A DNA stretch of 64,000 nucleotides from Silvibacterium bohemicum (lineage in GTDB: Bacteria; Acidobacteriota; Terriglobia; Terriglobales; Acidobacteriaceae), in contig NZ_LBHJ01000020.1 of the NCBI RefSeq assembly GCF_001006305.1, positions 372,001-436,000 on the forward strand, read 5' to 3'. Shown one piece after another: positions 8,853 to 18,994 of this stretch (the stretch's first letter is position 1; each line of letters begins with the position of its first letter). The translations under genes were made by a program, and so were the position numbers. The notes beneath the pieces are model-generated. The model searched no databases and was not told the origin of the DNA. It worked only from the letters and a program-made list of their open reading frames with translations.

Positions 8853-10466
8853 ATGAAAAGGCTCGCGTGTGCCTCACTCTTCGCAGCCATGCTAGCGACG
8901 CGAACTGCATCCGCACTGCCGGCATGCACTGTCCCTGCGCAATTCAAGGTCCAGCTTGAACATCCTTCCGGTGCTGCAATCTATGCCGAGCTTGGGGCTT
9001 ATTATGCGGACCACGGCCAGTACCCCTGTGCGTCCACTGCGCTGCAAAAGGCTCTCGCAATCGAGCCGGATTCGGCACGATTCAATTCCCTGCTTGGCCT
9101 GAGCCTCTATCTAGGAGGCAACGCCAGGCAAGCTGTCGCGCCCCTCCAACGTGCTCTGCAGCTCGATCCATCGCTCGCAGACGCGCGTACGACGCTGGCC
9201 GCGGCCCTTGACCGTACCGGGGATCGCGCAGGCGCGGAAGAACAGTGGAGACTTGTGCTCGGCACCCAACGCTCCAACGCCGCGGCACTCGAAGGTCTCA
9301 GCCACGATCTGCTGGATGATCGAAACTACACCGCCGTGATTTCACTGCTTGCTTCCGCCCCGTCATACGTACAGTTGCCCGATCCGCTTGCGATTGACCT
9401 TTCCGCGGCTTATAGCAAAGTCGGGTTGCTGCAGGATGCCACGACTCTCCTTCAAACGCGCCTTGAAGCAGCTCCCAGTTCCCTGCCCGTTGCCGAGGCT
9501 CTTTCCGGTGTGCTCATTCTGCAGAGCCGCTTTCAGGATGCGACTGCCGTGCTTGCGCCGTTAACGAAGCAGAATCCATCCGATCTGCACCTGCAGGTTC
9601 TCTATCTGCAGACGCTCGTGCTCGCACATAACCCTGCAGCGGAGAGTGTCGCTCAGCAATTGAGCGCAAGCCATCCGCATCAGGCTGAGGTGCTGTATTT
9701 CCACGGTCTACTGCGTGAGCAGCAGGGTGATGATCCGGGAGCGAAGGAATATTTCGAGCGGGCCATCCGCGAGAATCCAAACGACGCCGATAGCCACTAT
9801 CGCCTCGGCGTTGTCCTAGCGGCGCTCAACGAGAGTGCCGCTGCGAAACAGCAGATCGAAAGGGCTATCGCGCTCGGTATTCATCTTCCTGAAGTACACA
9901 TGACGCTTGCGAAAATTCTGCGGGCCACAGGGGACGCGGCTGGAGCGCAACAGCAGTTGGCGCTTTATCAGCAACAATTGCAGGCGCAGGAAGCTCGCGC
10001 TCAGGCGGCGGCCAAAGCGCAGCAGGGAGACCAGGCTGAGGCGGCGGGAAACTTTGCATTGGCAACGCAGAATTACAGCGATGCACTCGCCCTCGATCCA
10101 CAGGAGGCGGTGCTGGCTTACAAGCTCGCCATGGCTCTCGATAAAACTGGAAACAGGGCTGGCGAGCGTGCAGCTCTCGAAAAAGCCATCGCCGATGATC
10201 CGCACATGGCTGTGGCGCAGAATCAGCTGGGCTATCTCGACTCCATCGCAGGCAATGCCGATGCTGCCATCGAGCACTTTCAGCTTGCGTTGAAAGACGA
10301 CCCCGCTTCCGTAAAAACATGGCTGAACCTCGCCGCGGCTCTATGTCTCGAATCGAAGTGGATGGAGGCGCGCGATGCGCTTCGCCACGTCGAGCAGCTC
10401 GACAACGAAAATTCCGCGGCCGCTGCGCTCCTGCAGCGGATCAATGAGGTAACCGGCCAGCGTTGA
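8853..10466 (+). CDS. Exported TPR-repeat protein
   Basis: A 537-residue protein with a signal peptide (about 1-21) and at least ten tetratricopeptide-like repeats from about residue 40 to the end, with the usual A-x-x-x-x-x-A-L-x-x-x-P spacing. Such proteins are scaffolds in the periplasm or at the membrane. The frame opens at a TTG 15 bases earlier, but ATG at 8853 starts directly at the signal peptide. A CRTAC1/UnbV gene follows 70 bases downstream and a giant TonB receptor after that. This trio recurs in Acidobacteria and suggests that the TPR protein works with the other two, but the molecular role is not known to me. An Ala/Gln-rich coiled stretch lies around residues 365-395. Confidence 0.85.
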   Translation: MKRLACASLFAAMLATRTASALPACTVPAQFKVQLEHPSGAAIYAELGAYYADHGQYPCASTALQKALAIEPDSARFNSLLGLSLYLGGNARQAVAPLQRALQLDPSLADARTTLAAALDRTGDRAGAEEQWRLVLGTQRSNAAALEGLSHDLLDDRNYTAVISLLASAPSYVQLPDPLAIDLSAAYSKVGLLQDATTLLQTRLEAAPSSLPVAEALSGVLILQSRFQDATAVLAPLTKQNPSDLHLQVLYLQTLVLAHNPAAESVAQQLSASHPHQAEVLYFHGLLREQQGDDPGAKEYFERAIRENPNDADSHYRLGVVLAALNESAAAKQQIERAIALGIHLPEVHMTLAKILRATGDAAGAQQQLALYQQQLQAQEARAQAAAKAQQGDQAEAAGNFALATQNYSDALALDPQEAVLAYKLAMALDKTGNRAGERAALEKAIADDPHMAVAQNQLGYLDSIAGNADAAIEHFQLALKDDPASVKTWLNLAAALCLESKWMEARDALRHVEQLDNENSAAAALLQRINEVTGQR

Positions 10467-10536
10467 TCGAGAATAGCGCAACACCTGCTGTGTAAGAATG
10501 CAGAGTGGCTGGTAACCCCAGCCGTCCTTCTGTCGC

Positions 10537-12306
10537 ATGTCTTCATCCGGTAAACGATTCAAGGTATCGAGCACGATATCGAGGCGCGGTCTCCTATGCG
10601 GAGCCTCCATCATCGGCGGCGACATGCTGGCCAGCCAACTCGGCTTTGCGTGGGCCGCCGCAGCGCCGGCCCACCCCTTTTCTCACTTCGTCGACGTAGC
10701 GGAACATGCCGGCCTTACCCAGATCATCCCGTATGGTGATACGAAGAAAGCCGACTACATCATCGAAGTGATGGGCGGCGGCTGTGCCTTCTTCGACTTC
10801 GACAATGATGGCTGGATGGATCTGCTCGTTGTTGGCGGCCGTTACGAAGACCGCGTTCCTCCAAGCGGAGGAACACGTCTCTATCGCAACCGCCGCGACG
10901 GCACATTCGAGGATGTGACCGCCAAGACCGGACTGGGCAGCAGCGGTTGGGAGACCGGCGTCTGCATCGCCGACTATGACAACGACGGATGGGAAGATCT
11001 TTTTCTCACGGCGTACGGACAGAACCGCCTGATGCACAACAATGGCGACGGCACATTCACCGACGTGACCGCGAAAGCCGGCCTTACTGGCAACAAGCCT
11101 CGCTTCGGCAGCGGTTGCACCTTCATCGACTATGATCGCGACGGCTGGCTCGATCTTTTCGTCGCAAATTATGCCGACGTCACTTTCGAGACGCTGCCCA
11201 AGCCGAATCTGCAAATGACCAACTGCAGCTTCGAAGGCGTAGCGGTCAACTGCGGACCGAGCGGGTTACCGTTTCCCTCGCACTCGCTCTATCGCAATAA
11301 TCGCGATGGCACATTCACCGATGTCTCGAAGGAATCGGGAGTGGGCGCCATTCGCGGCGGCTATGGCCTCACTGCCGTGGCCTTCGACGTGGATGAAGAC
11401 GGCTGGCAGGACATCTTCGTCGCCTGCGATTCGACGCCGAGCCTTTTGCTGATGAACAATCGCGACGGCACATTTCGCGAGGAAGGCCTCTTACGCGGCC
11501 TCGCGCTCAGTGGAATGGGACAGGCGATGGCGGGAATGGGCATAGCCGTTGGCGACTATAACCTCGATGGCCGACTAGACGTGGTGAAAACGCATTTCTT
11601 TCACCAGGCAACGGGCGTCTATCGCGGGACAGGCAACGGCCAATTCGACGATGCGACCATCGAAGCGGGACTCTCTGCCGAGCGCCGGTTCATCACCTGG
11701 GGCGTGGGTCTCGCGGATTTGGACAACGATGGCTATCCCGATCTCTTCGAAGTCGCTGGCACGGTCTATCCGGAGCTGGAGAGCCGTTATCCAGAAAAAT
11801 ATCCCAGCCGCAATCCAAGGCTGCTCTTCCGCAACACTGGCGGCCGCTTCATCGCCATGGGTGAAGAAGCAGGCGCGGATATATTCACTCGCCACGTCAG
11901 CCGGGGATGCGCATTCGGCGACTTCGACAACGATGGCGACCTCGACATTCTCATCATGAATCAGAACGAGCCGCCATCCCTGCTGCGCAATGATGCACCG
12001 TCGGGGAACCACTGGCTCAAAGTGCGTCTTCAGGGAGTGAAGAGCAACCGCAGTGCTATCGGCGCGCGCGTAATCGTGGAATACGGCGCGAAGCGGCAGG
12101 CGCAAACCGTTCTCAGCCAGGCCAGCTATCTTTCCGCCAACGATCCGCGCCTTCACTTCGGCCTGGGTGTGGAGAACACGGCGAATGTACATATCTACTG
12201 GCCGTCAGGAAGCGTGGAACGGATCGAGGAGGTGCATGCGAACCAGCTCATTCTCCTGCGTGAGGAAGCGGGCGTGGTCAAAGCGGAGCAGTGGAGCAGC
12301 CGCTAG
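10537..12306 (+). CDS. CRTAC1-family FG-GAP/VCBS beta-propeller protein with ASPIC/UnbV domain
   Basis: A 589-residue exported protein. A Tat-type signal (ISRRGLLCGASIIGG, about 14-40) is followed by FG-GAP/VCBS repeats with calcium-binding-like loops of the form DFDNDGWMDLLV, repeated through about residue 480 (for example DYDNDGWEDLFL, DYDRDGWLDLFV, DLDNDGYPDLFE and DFDNDGDLDILI). The C-terminal ASPIC/UnbV domain (about 490-580) carries NHWLKVRLQG, SAIGARV and IYWPSGSVERI. Extracytoplasmic calcium-stabilised propellers of this class are usually surface-binding or substrate-capture proteins. No enzymatic activity can be assigned. It follows the TPR gene by 70 bases and is probably cotranscribed with it. 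The ribosome binding site is weak. Confidence 0.9.
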   Translation: MSSSGKRFKVSSTISRRGLLCGASIIGGDMLASQLGFAWAAAAPAHPFSHFVDVAEHAGLTQIIPYGDTKKADYIIEVMGGGCAFFDFDNDGWMDLLVVGGRYEDRVPPSGGTRLYRNRRDGTFEDVTAKTGLGSSGWETGVCIADYDNDGWEDLFLTAYGQNRLMHNNGDGTFTDVTAKAGLTGNKPRFGSGCTFIDYDRDGWLDLFVANYADVTFETLPKPNLQMTNCSFEGVAVNCGPSGLPFPSHSLYRNNRDGTFTDVSKESGVGAIRGGYGLTAVAFDVDEDGWQDIFVACDSTPSLLLMNNRDGTFREEGLLRGLALSGMGQAMAGMGIAVGDYNLDGRLDVVKTHFFHQATGVYRGTGNGQFDDATIEAGLSAERRFITWGVGLADLDNDGYPDLFEVAGTVYPELESRYPEKYPSRNPRLLFRNTGGRFIAMGEEAGADIFTRHVSRGCAFGDFDNDGDLDILIMNQNEPPSLLRNDAPSGNHWLKVRLQGVKSNRSAIGARVIVEYGAKRQAQTVLSQASYLSANDPRLHFGLGVENTANVHIYWPSGSVERIEEVHANQLILLREEAGVVKAEQWSSR

Positions 12307-12408
12307 CAGCATCCGTTTCTTTTCGCTGACCGCTTTTCAGCTATCGACTTCATACGATCAACCGGCTACGGCAAATTTAGCCGCCATCCTGTACAAATTT
12401 TTCGCGCG

Positions 12409-12454
12409 ATTCGACTTTAGACGGATTCGCACCGTTTCGTTCGGCGCATACATT
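12409..12454 (+). promoter_or_regulatory. Shared-architecture promoter of the TonB receptor gene (operator 12409-12426, -10 at 12449-12454)
   Basis: Reads ATTCGAC-TTTA-GACGGAT, two differences from the perfect repeat, followed by exactly 22 bases and TACATT. The conserved spacing to the -10 argues that this degenerate site is real. It gives a leader of about 105 bases before the receptor's ATG. Confidence 0.65.
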
Positions 12455-12566
12455 TTGTCGCGGACCTTCAAATGGATTTTATGCGTTCGAAGAAGGTCTC
12501 TCGCGTTCGATTCGGCGAGTAGATAGGTACCGATCGGAGTGAGGCCAAATTATGGAGGGCAGGTTG

Positions 12567-15500
12567 ATGTTGGATGTGCCGGGCGTCAAAAAGATAGCGT
12601 TTACATTCGTATTGTTATGTTTAGGATGCATGCTTCCATCCGCATTCGGACAGGCCGTGGGCGCCAGTCTCAACGGCCAAATCACAGATCAGACCTCCGC
12701 CGCAATTCCCGGCGCCGTCGTCACCGCCAAGAATGTCGATACCGGACTGACTCTCTCCGCGACATCCACCGGCCAGGGAACTTATCGGATCGCCCCACTG
12801 CCTCCGGGCAACTATCAGCTATCAGTGCAGGCCACGGGCTTTGAGGGGTATGTTCAGAAAGGCATCGTCATCACCGTCGACACGCCTGCGACCCAGGACG
12901 TAGCTCTGAAGACCGGCGATGTACAGCAGACGGTTACGGTCACCGCGAACGCAGAGCTGTTGAACACGACCAGCGGCTCGCTTGGACAGACCATCGATTC
13001 CACATCGGTTTCGCAACTGCCTCTGAATGGCCGCTCGCCGTCGACACTGGTCTATCTCGCGCCTGGCATGACCGCCGGTGGCAACACCTACAACCAGACA
13101 GGCTTCTCCTTCCCGACGGAAACGCCGGTATCCGCGAATGGCGGCAACCAGGGCAGCACCTACTTCCTGCTGGATGGTGTACCGAACATGGATACCTATC
13201 TCGGCCTGCCTGCGCCCTTTCCGAACGCGGACGCTACACAGGAATTCCGCGTCATCACCAACAACTTCAACGCCGTATATGGATTCGCTCCGGGCGCAGT
13301 CGTCAGCATCCAGACGAAGTCTGGAACCAATGACATCCACGGCGGAGTCTTCGATTTCTACCGCGACAAGGTTTTCAATGCGAAAGATTGGTTCTCGCGC
13401 GAAGTCAATCCGCTTCACCAGAATCAGTTCGGCGGATTTGTCGGTGCTCCCATTCTGAAGAACAAGCTCTTCGTCTTCGCGAATTACCAGGGCACCCGCA
13501 ACGCATCGGCATCGACTGAGCTGCAATCGTACGTTCCCACGCAAGCCATGCTGAATGGTGATTTCAGCGCCTATTCGACCAACGGTCAGGAGACGCTGCC
13601 CGCGCCCTTCCACATGGTTAACGGCGTTCCCAATCAGATCAATCCAAACCAGTACAGCCCAATCGCAGTCGCTGTCGACCAGGCAGCGCTTCCTCTCGGG
13701 CAGCAGGCCAACGGTCTCACCTATTACACCTCTCCGGCTTTCATCAACCAGTTCGATGAGGGTACCGCACGGCTTGACTACGATGCGTCTTCCAAGCAAC
13801 GCATCTCGCTGCGCAGCTTTATCACCAGCTTTATCCAGCCTTCCGGCGATGTGCCCGGCAACCTGCTGGCGATGAACAATAACTACAACTACGATTTCGC
13901 GATTCAGGAACGCTACTACAACGAAACCCTTGACCACACCTGGACCATCTCGCCCTCCACGGTCAATGTGTTCTCCGCCTTCTGGACCGAGCTCGATGCC
14001 AGCAATGGTGCGCAGGCCGATGCGAAGGATGGCACGCCTTTCTGCTGGTCGAAATACATCAATGTCACCGAGCTGCCCGGGCAGTGCTACGTCGAAGGAT
14101 TTTCAGTGGGCGGCAACGGCTTCAACGTCGGTTATTACGAGCCGTCATCGGAAGGCCGTACCACCTATGGCTTCTACGACGTGCTGACGAAAACCTTCAA
14201 CACGCACACGCTCTCCGCCGGCGCGGATGTTCAGCACCAGTACGCGCGGGAGCAGACACAATATCCGACGTCTCCCATCCTGGCTTTCAACGGCCAGTAC
14301 ACCGGCCTCGGCCTGGCCGACTACTTGCTCGGCGATCTGTCTTCGATGTTCCAGGGCGCTGGTGAAGTCGCAGATGTCTCCGGATGGCAGCCCGGATTCT
14401 TTGTGCAGGACGAATATCGTTTCCGCCCGAACATCACCTTGACCGGCGGCCTGCGCTGGGATCCGAATCTTCCTCCCACGATCGCAAACGGCCGCGCAGC
14501 CACGTTCGTTCCCGGTCAGCAGAGCACCGTCTATCCGAACGCGCCGCTGGGCATGGTCTTCCCGGGCGACTCAGGAGTAGGCGGCGGATTGATGCAGACG
14601 ACCTACGGCTATTGGGAGCCGCGCATCGGCGTAGCGTGGCAGCCGAAGAGCCTGCCACATACTTCGATCCATGCCGGCTTCGGTTTGTTCACGCAGCCCA
14701 TGATCTACTCCGATTACAACCACACTGCAGACAATGCTCCGTTCGCGCCGACCTTCAATCTGCAGGGCACCAGTTCCACACCGCTGAACTTCGCCAATCC
14801 TTGGGCCGGCTTCGCCGGCACTGGTGGAGTCAGCCCGTTCCCGCCCTTTGCTTCGGCATCTTTCAGACCGGCGGCGAGCGCTACCTTCACCTCGGGACTT
14901 AGCATCCCTGCAACCATTGACACTCATTTCAAGCTGGGAACCACACAGAGCTGGAACGTGACTCTCGAACAGCAGATCGGTCAAAACACGGTGATGCGCT
15001 TGGCCTATGTCGGCAGTGAGAGCTATCACGCCCCCTTCATTCTCGATCGCAATCCCGGCGTCTTCGCAACTACTGGGACACGCAGCATCTATCCCTTCTA
15101 CAGCGAAATCCTGGACATGCTCAGTTACGGCACAGCGAATTATCATGCGTTGCAGGTAAGCCTCGACCATCGCCTGAGCCACAACCTTCAGTTCCAGACC
15201 AACTTCACGTGGTCGCGAACGGAAGACCTGGCCTCTTCCGCAAACATCAGCTTTGGCACCAACCAGCTTGGAGATCCCTTCTCTCTCGCATGGAGCCATG
15301 GCATCTCCAGTGAAGACGTGCCTCTTCGCTGGGTCGGCAATCTCACCTACACCACGCCCGATCTGAAGCGTTACAACCCGGTGCTGCGCCAGGTGCTCGG
15401 CAATTGGGAAATCAGCGCCATCACTACGGCACAGTCCGGATTTCCCTTCTCGGTCAGCGCCGGTTTCGGCAACAACGAATCGGAGGCTCAGCAGTATGAA

Positions 15501-15893
15501 GACCGCGCCGACGTTGTGCCCAGCGTCTCACGCAACGTTCGCCAGGGTGGGAAGTCGCATTGGCTGAATAATTACTTCAACATCAATGCTTTCGTAGAGA
15601 ATCAGCCCGGTACGTTTGGCGATAGCGGCAAGAACATCATGCAGGCGCCGCCTCTCTACTACACCGATGCCGGCCTCTACAAAAACTGGCCTTTCATGAA
15701 CCGGTTCAACATACAGTTCCGCTGGGAGATGTTCAACGCCTTCAACCAGCCGAGCTTCGCGGCTCCCAGTTCCAGCAACCAGATCTCCTTCAATCCCGCC
15801 ATCGGCAACCAGGGTGGAAGCGAAGGCAGGATCACGGCCACCGGATCAGAGCCCTCGCGTATCGGACAGATGGCGCTCAAAGTCACGTTTTAA
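12567..15893 (+). CDS. TonB-dependent outer-membrane receptor, Oar-like with carboxypeptidase regulatory-like domain
   Basis: A 1108-residue outer-membrane protein. After a signal peptide (about 1-30) comes a carboxypeptidase-regulatory-like Ig fold (about 32-110: GQITDQTSAAIPGAVVTAKN, TYRIAPLPPGNYQLSV), then a plug domain (LPLNGRSPSTLVYLAPGMT, YFLLDGVPN, STYFLLD) and a long beta-barrel ending in the aromatic-terminal pattern MALKVTF. This is the large acidobacterial receptor class, expected to bring oligosaccharides or other bulky ligands across the outer membrane with TonB-ExbBD. The substrate is not visible, but neighbouring GH53 and GH2 genes suggest galactan fragments. ATG at 12567 was chosen over 12552 because GGAGG lies eight bases before it. 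It has its own regulated promoter and a strong terminator. Confidence 0.93.
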   Translation: MLDVPGVKKIAFTFVLLCLGCMLPSAFGQAVGASLNGQITDQTSAAIPGAVVTAKNVDTGLTLSATSTGQGTYRIAPLPPGNYQLSVQATGFEGYVQKGIVITVDTPATQDVALKTGDVQQTVTVTANAELLNTTSGSLGQTIDSTSVSQLPLNGRSPSTLVYLAPGMTAGGNTYNQTGFSFPTETPVSANGGNQGSTYFLLDGVPNMDTYLGLPAPFPNADATQEFRVITNNFNAVYGFAPGAVVSIQTKSGTNDIHGGVFDFYRDKVFNAKDWFSREVNPLHQNQFGGFVGAPILKNKLFVFANYQGTRNASASTELQSYVPTQAMLNGDFSAYSTNGQETLPAPFHMVNGVPNQINPNQYSPIAVAVDQAALPLGQQANGLTYYTSPAFINQFDEGTARLDYDASSKQRISLRSFITSFIQPSGDVPGNLLAMNNNYNYDFAIQERYYNETLDHTWTISPSTVNVFSAFWTELDASNGAQADAKDGTPFCWSKYINVTELPGQCYVEGFSVGGNGFNVGYYEPSSEGRTTYGFYDVLTKTFNTHTLSAGADVQHQYAREQTQYPTSPILAFNGQYTGLGLADYLLGDLSSMFQGAGEVADVSGWQPGFFVQDEYRFRPNITLTGGLRWDPNLPPTIANGRAATFVPGQQSTVYPNAPLGMVFPGDSGVGGGLMQTTYGYWEPRIGVAWQPKSLPHTSIHAGFGLFTQPMIYSDYNHTADNAPFAPTFNLQGTSSTPLNFANPWAGFAGTGGVSPFPPFASASFRPAASATFTSGLSIPATIDTHFKLGTTQSWNVTLEQQIGQNTVMRLAYVGSESYHAPFILDRNPGVFATTGTRSIYPFYSEILDMLSYGTANYHALQVSLDHRLSHNLQFQTNFTWSRTEDLASSANISFGTNQLGDPFSLAWSHGISSEDVPLRWVGNLTYTTPDLKRYNPVLRQVLGNWEISAITTAQSGFPFSVSAGFGNNESEAQQYEDRADVVPSVSRNVRQGGKSHWLNNYFNINAFVENQPGTFGDSGKNIMQAPPLYYTDAGLYKNWPFMNRFNIQFRWEMFNAFNQPSFAAPSSSNQISFNPAIGNQGGSEGRITATGSEPSRIGQMALKVTF

Positions 15894-15911
15894 GCAGGAT
15901 GCTTCCTAGAA

Positions 15912-15942
15912 CGTCCGGGGGAATATCCCCGGACGCTTTTTT
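15912..15942 (+). terminator. Rho-independent terminator after the TonB receptor gene
   Basis: A perfect nine-base stem (CGTCCGGGG/CCCCGGACG) with a six-base loop, then C and six T residues, 18 bases after the receptor stop codon. It separates the receptor from the downstream kinase gene. Confidence 0.92.
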
Positions 15943-16012
15943 ATTCTGCCGCCCTGTTTTCCCGCCGATTCCGAGCTGCGCCTCCAAGTGATAGACTCCA
16001 TCTGAAGCGGCT

Positions 16013-18994
16013 ATGAGTTGCATGAGAAGTATGCGTCGGTCGCTCAAGTATCCCGCCGGAACGATTCTGCTGTCACTGCTGCTGTGTTGCGCCGCCTCAG
16101 CAGCATTCACAGACGATCCCACCCGTCTTCAATACACGCAGCATGTCTGGCACGTTCAGGATGGCCTTCCCGAAGAGCCCGTCCAGGCTATCGAACAAAC
16201 GCCAGATGGCTATCTCTGGATCGGAACTACCGGCGGCCTTGTTCGCTTCGACGGTTCCCTCTTCCTCACCTACAGCCGAAGCAACACCCCCTCGATGACC
16301 GAGAACAGCATCTTCTGCCTTCACACCGGCCGCGACGGCAGTCTCTGGTTGGGCACGGAAGGCGGCGGTCTGTTGCGCTATAAGAACGGGGTCTTTCGCG
16401 CCTACCGCGCCGCGCAAGGTCTCTCCGAAAGCTTTGTGCGCAGCGTTGCGGAAGACGAGCAGGGCCAGCTATGGGTAGGCACCGACAGCGGCCTCTTCAG
16501 GATCATCCACGACCGGGCCGAGCGCGTCGACACATCGCAGGTTGCTCCTTCGCTCGCCATCCACTCTGTCTACGAGGACCGGGAGCATCGCATCTGGGCT
16601 GGCGGATCGCGTCTGCTGATGTTTGAAGGCGGACGCATCCACGAGTTCAAACTAAGTGGCGATTACAGCCAGAACCGCGTAAAAACCATCCTGCAGACCA
16701 GCGACGGCACTGTCTGGGTCGGCACCGTGAGCGGGTTGCAGCGCCTGAATGGAGGCAGCTTCGAGCCAGTGCAAGGAATCACCGGGACGGTACGCTCGCT
16801 GCGCCAGACCGGCGATGGCACCCTATGGATCGGCACCATCGGCCACGGTCTTTTCACTTATCGCGATGGGAGACTGCAGCAGGTAAGTGGAAACGGATTG
16901 CTGCCGAGCAAAACAGTTCTCAGCATCGACGAGGACAATACCCATCAGCTATGGGTCGGAACGCAGGACGGTCTGGTGCGGCTTAGCAGAACTCCGGTCA
17001 GCGTAGTGCCGCTTCCCGGTGGATCGGATTCCGATTTCGAGACCATCTCCTACGACAACGAGGGCACGGTATGGGCTGTCTCCTCGCGTGTGTACGCCAT
17101 CCGGCAGGAGCACGCCGTGCCGTATACCTTTGCAGCCATCGCCGGCATTCCGGTACGCAATGTCTTTCGTGATCGCCAGGGAACGCTCTGGATCGGCACA
17201 GACGGCAGTGGCGCTTACCATCTCACCCCGCAAGGTCCCATGCACTACTCGTCCCCGGCCACTCTGGCCAACAACTTCGTGCGTGGCTTCATGGAAAGCC
17301 GCGACGGTGCGATATGGATCGCCACCGATGAAGGGGTCACCCGCGTTGCAGGCGGCCGCGTAAACAACTTCCGCGTCGGCGATGGCCTGGTCTACTTCAG
17401 CACACGCGCGCTCCTCGAGGATCAGTCTGGAAATATCTGGATCGGCACTGACCAGGGCCTGAGCTGCTGGAATAACGGCCGTTTCCTGCACAACGAGGTG
17501 ACACAGGCGCTCGCGCAGGAAAAGATATGGTCCATGCTGCAAGACAAAGAGGGAGTCATCTGGTTCGGCACCCGAGACCACGGCCTCTTCCGCTACCGCT
17601 CCGGCCGGCTCACTCAGTTCACGACGCTGGATGGCCTGGCTAGCAACAGCATTTATCAGATACTCGAAGACCGTTTCCGCCAGCTCTGGATCAGCAGCCC
17701 AAATTCCATCTCGTCCATTCCTCTAGCTTCATTTGACGCCGATTCTCAGGGAACTGCCGCGCAACTCGCGGTGACCACCTACGACATGCCCTACGATGCC
17801 GGCGGAGTGCAAATGTACGGCGGCCGGCAGCCTTCCGGCTGCATAGGAAAGGACGGCAGTCTTTGGTTCCCCAGCAATAAGGGCGCGCTTCACATCTATC
17901 CTGAGCCGGCGGCTCGATTCACTCCGCCCCAACTCCTGCTCTCTGGAATCGCCGTCGATGGCCGGCAAATTACGGCCGCGGATTTTCATTCGCTCTCGGC
18001 GGACGCCGCACGTCTTGAGATCGCCTTCGCTCCTCTCTCGCTCCGCTCCCAGGAAGACACGCGCTTTCGTTATCGTCTTGAGCCCTTCGACCGCACCTGG
18101 ACGTATGCCGGCGTCAACCAGGTGGCGGCTTACACCAACCTGCCTCCGGGCAATTACCGCTTTCGAGTCGTAGCTTTTCCGCTGAATAATCCCACCGCTA
18201 TCTCGGAAGTAGATTTAAACTTCCGCAAGCCGCCTCACTTCTACGCCAGCTGGTGGTTTCTCACGCTCTGCGTGATGCTGGCAGGGCTCATTGGCTTCGC
18301 TGGCTACCATTGGCGCATGCGCTCTCTCCGGCTGCGCTTCCGCGCCGTGCTCGAGGAGCGCAGCCGGCTCGCGCGTGAAATGCACGACACGGTTATCCAG
18401 GGCTGCACCAGCGTCTCTGCGCTGCTTGAAGCCATCTCCAGCCTGGAGCGCGAGAACTCGGAATTGAACAGCGAGTTGCTGCAATACGCTCGCACGCAGG
18501 TGCGCACCACCATCGACGAAGCGCGGCAGGCGGTCTGGAATCTTCGTGGGAGAGATGAGCCGCAGCAGGATATCTCACAGGCGCTCGCCATCATCGTCGA
18601 GCAGACATCCAAGGAATTTGCAGTGCCGATTCACTGCAGCCACGATGGCGTATCTTTTCCTGTGCCCCACTCCGTAGCCCATGAAATTCTCATGGTGATC
18701 CGAGAGGCGCTCTACAACGCGGTTCTGCACGGCAAGCCGTCGGAAGTCTGGGTCGATCTCGTCTATGGGCGGGAAGATTTCCGCGCAATGATTCGGGACA
18801 ATGGAGAGGGGTTCGTATTGAACGGCGCTCCTGCCGACGGGAAGCCTCACTATGGCATGGCTGGCATGCGCGAGCGCATCGAACAGTTGAATGGCAAAAT
18901 CGAGTGGACGAGCATCCGCGGCGAAGGAACTACCGTCCGTTTTCGCATCCGCCGCTCTGCGCTGTTTCCCCACAACGAAAGTATCGAGATATGA
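16013..18994 (+). CDS. Hybrid-sensor histidine kinase with two-component propeller domain (Reg_prop-Y_Y_Y-HisKA_3)
   Basis: A 993-residue membrane sensor kinase. A signal/anchor (about 1-31) is followed by a periplasmic seven-bladed-type double propeller (about 40-640) made of repeats ending in LWIGT or VWVGT. Then come a Y_Y_Y Ig-like domain (about 665-735: FRYRLEPFDRTWTYAG, LPPGNYRFRVVA), one transmembrane helix (about 745-765), a HisKA_3 domain with phospho-acceptor His in LAREMHDTVIQGC (about residue 790) and a HATPase domain with GMAGMRERIEQLNG. This sensor class detects oligosaccharides in glycan-utilisation loci of other bacteria. The stop codon overlaps the next gene's start (ATGA), so kinase and regulator are translationally coupled. 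It lies in the middle of the regulon carrying the shared operator. Confidence 0.95.
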   Translation: MSCMRSMRRSLKYPAGTILLSLLLCCAASAAFTDDPTRLQYTQHVWHVQDGLPEEPVQAIEQTPDGYLWIGTTGGLVRFDGSLFLTYSRSNTPSMTENSIFCLHTGRDGSLWLGTEGGGLLRYKNGVFRAYRAAQGLSESFVRSVAEDEQGQLWVGTDSGLFRIIHDRAERVDTSQVAPSLAIHSVYEDREHRIWAGGSRLLMFEGGRIHEFKLSGDYSQNRVKTILQTSDGTVWVGTVSGLQRLNGGSFEPVQGITGTVRSLRQTGDGTLWIGTIGHGLFTYRDGRLQQVSGNGLLPSKTVLSIDEDNTHQLWVGTQDGLVRLSRTPVSVVPLPGGSDSDFETISYDNEGTVWAVSSRVYAIRQEHAVPYTFAAIAGIPVRNVFRDRQGTLWIGTDGSGAYHLTPQGPMHYSSPATLANNFVRGFMESRDGAIWIATDEGVTRVAGGRVNNFRVGDGLVYFSTRALLEDQSGNIWIGTDQGLSCWNNGRFLHNEVTQALAQEKIWSMLQDKEGVIWFGTRDHGLFRYRSGRLTQFTTLDGLASNSIYQILEDRFRQLWISSPNSISSIPLASFDADSQGTAAQLAVTTYDMPYDAGGVQMYGGRQPSGCIGKDGSLWFPSNKGALHIYPEPAARFTPPQLLLSGIAVDGRQITAADFHSLSADAARLEIAFAPLSLRSQEDTRFRYRLEPFDRTWTYAGVNQVAAYTNLPPGNYRFRVVAFPLNNPTAISEVDLNFRKPPHFYASWWFLTLCVMLAGLIGFAGYHWRMRSLRLRFRAVLEERSRLAREMHDTVIQGCTSVSALLEAISSLERENSELNSELLQYARTQVRTTIDEARQAVWNLRGRDEPQQDISQALAIIVEQTSKEFAVPIHCSHDGVSFPVPHSVAHEILMVIREALYNAVLHGKPSEVWVDLVYGREDFRAMIRDNGEGFVLNGAPADGKPHYGMAGMRERIEQLNGKIEWTSIRGEGTTVRFRIRRSALFPHNESIEI

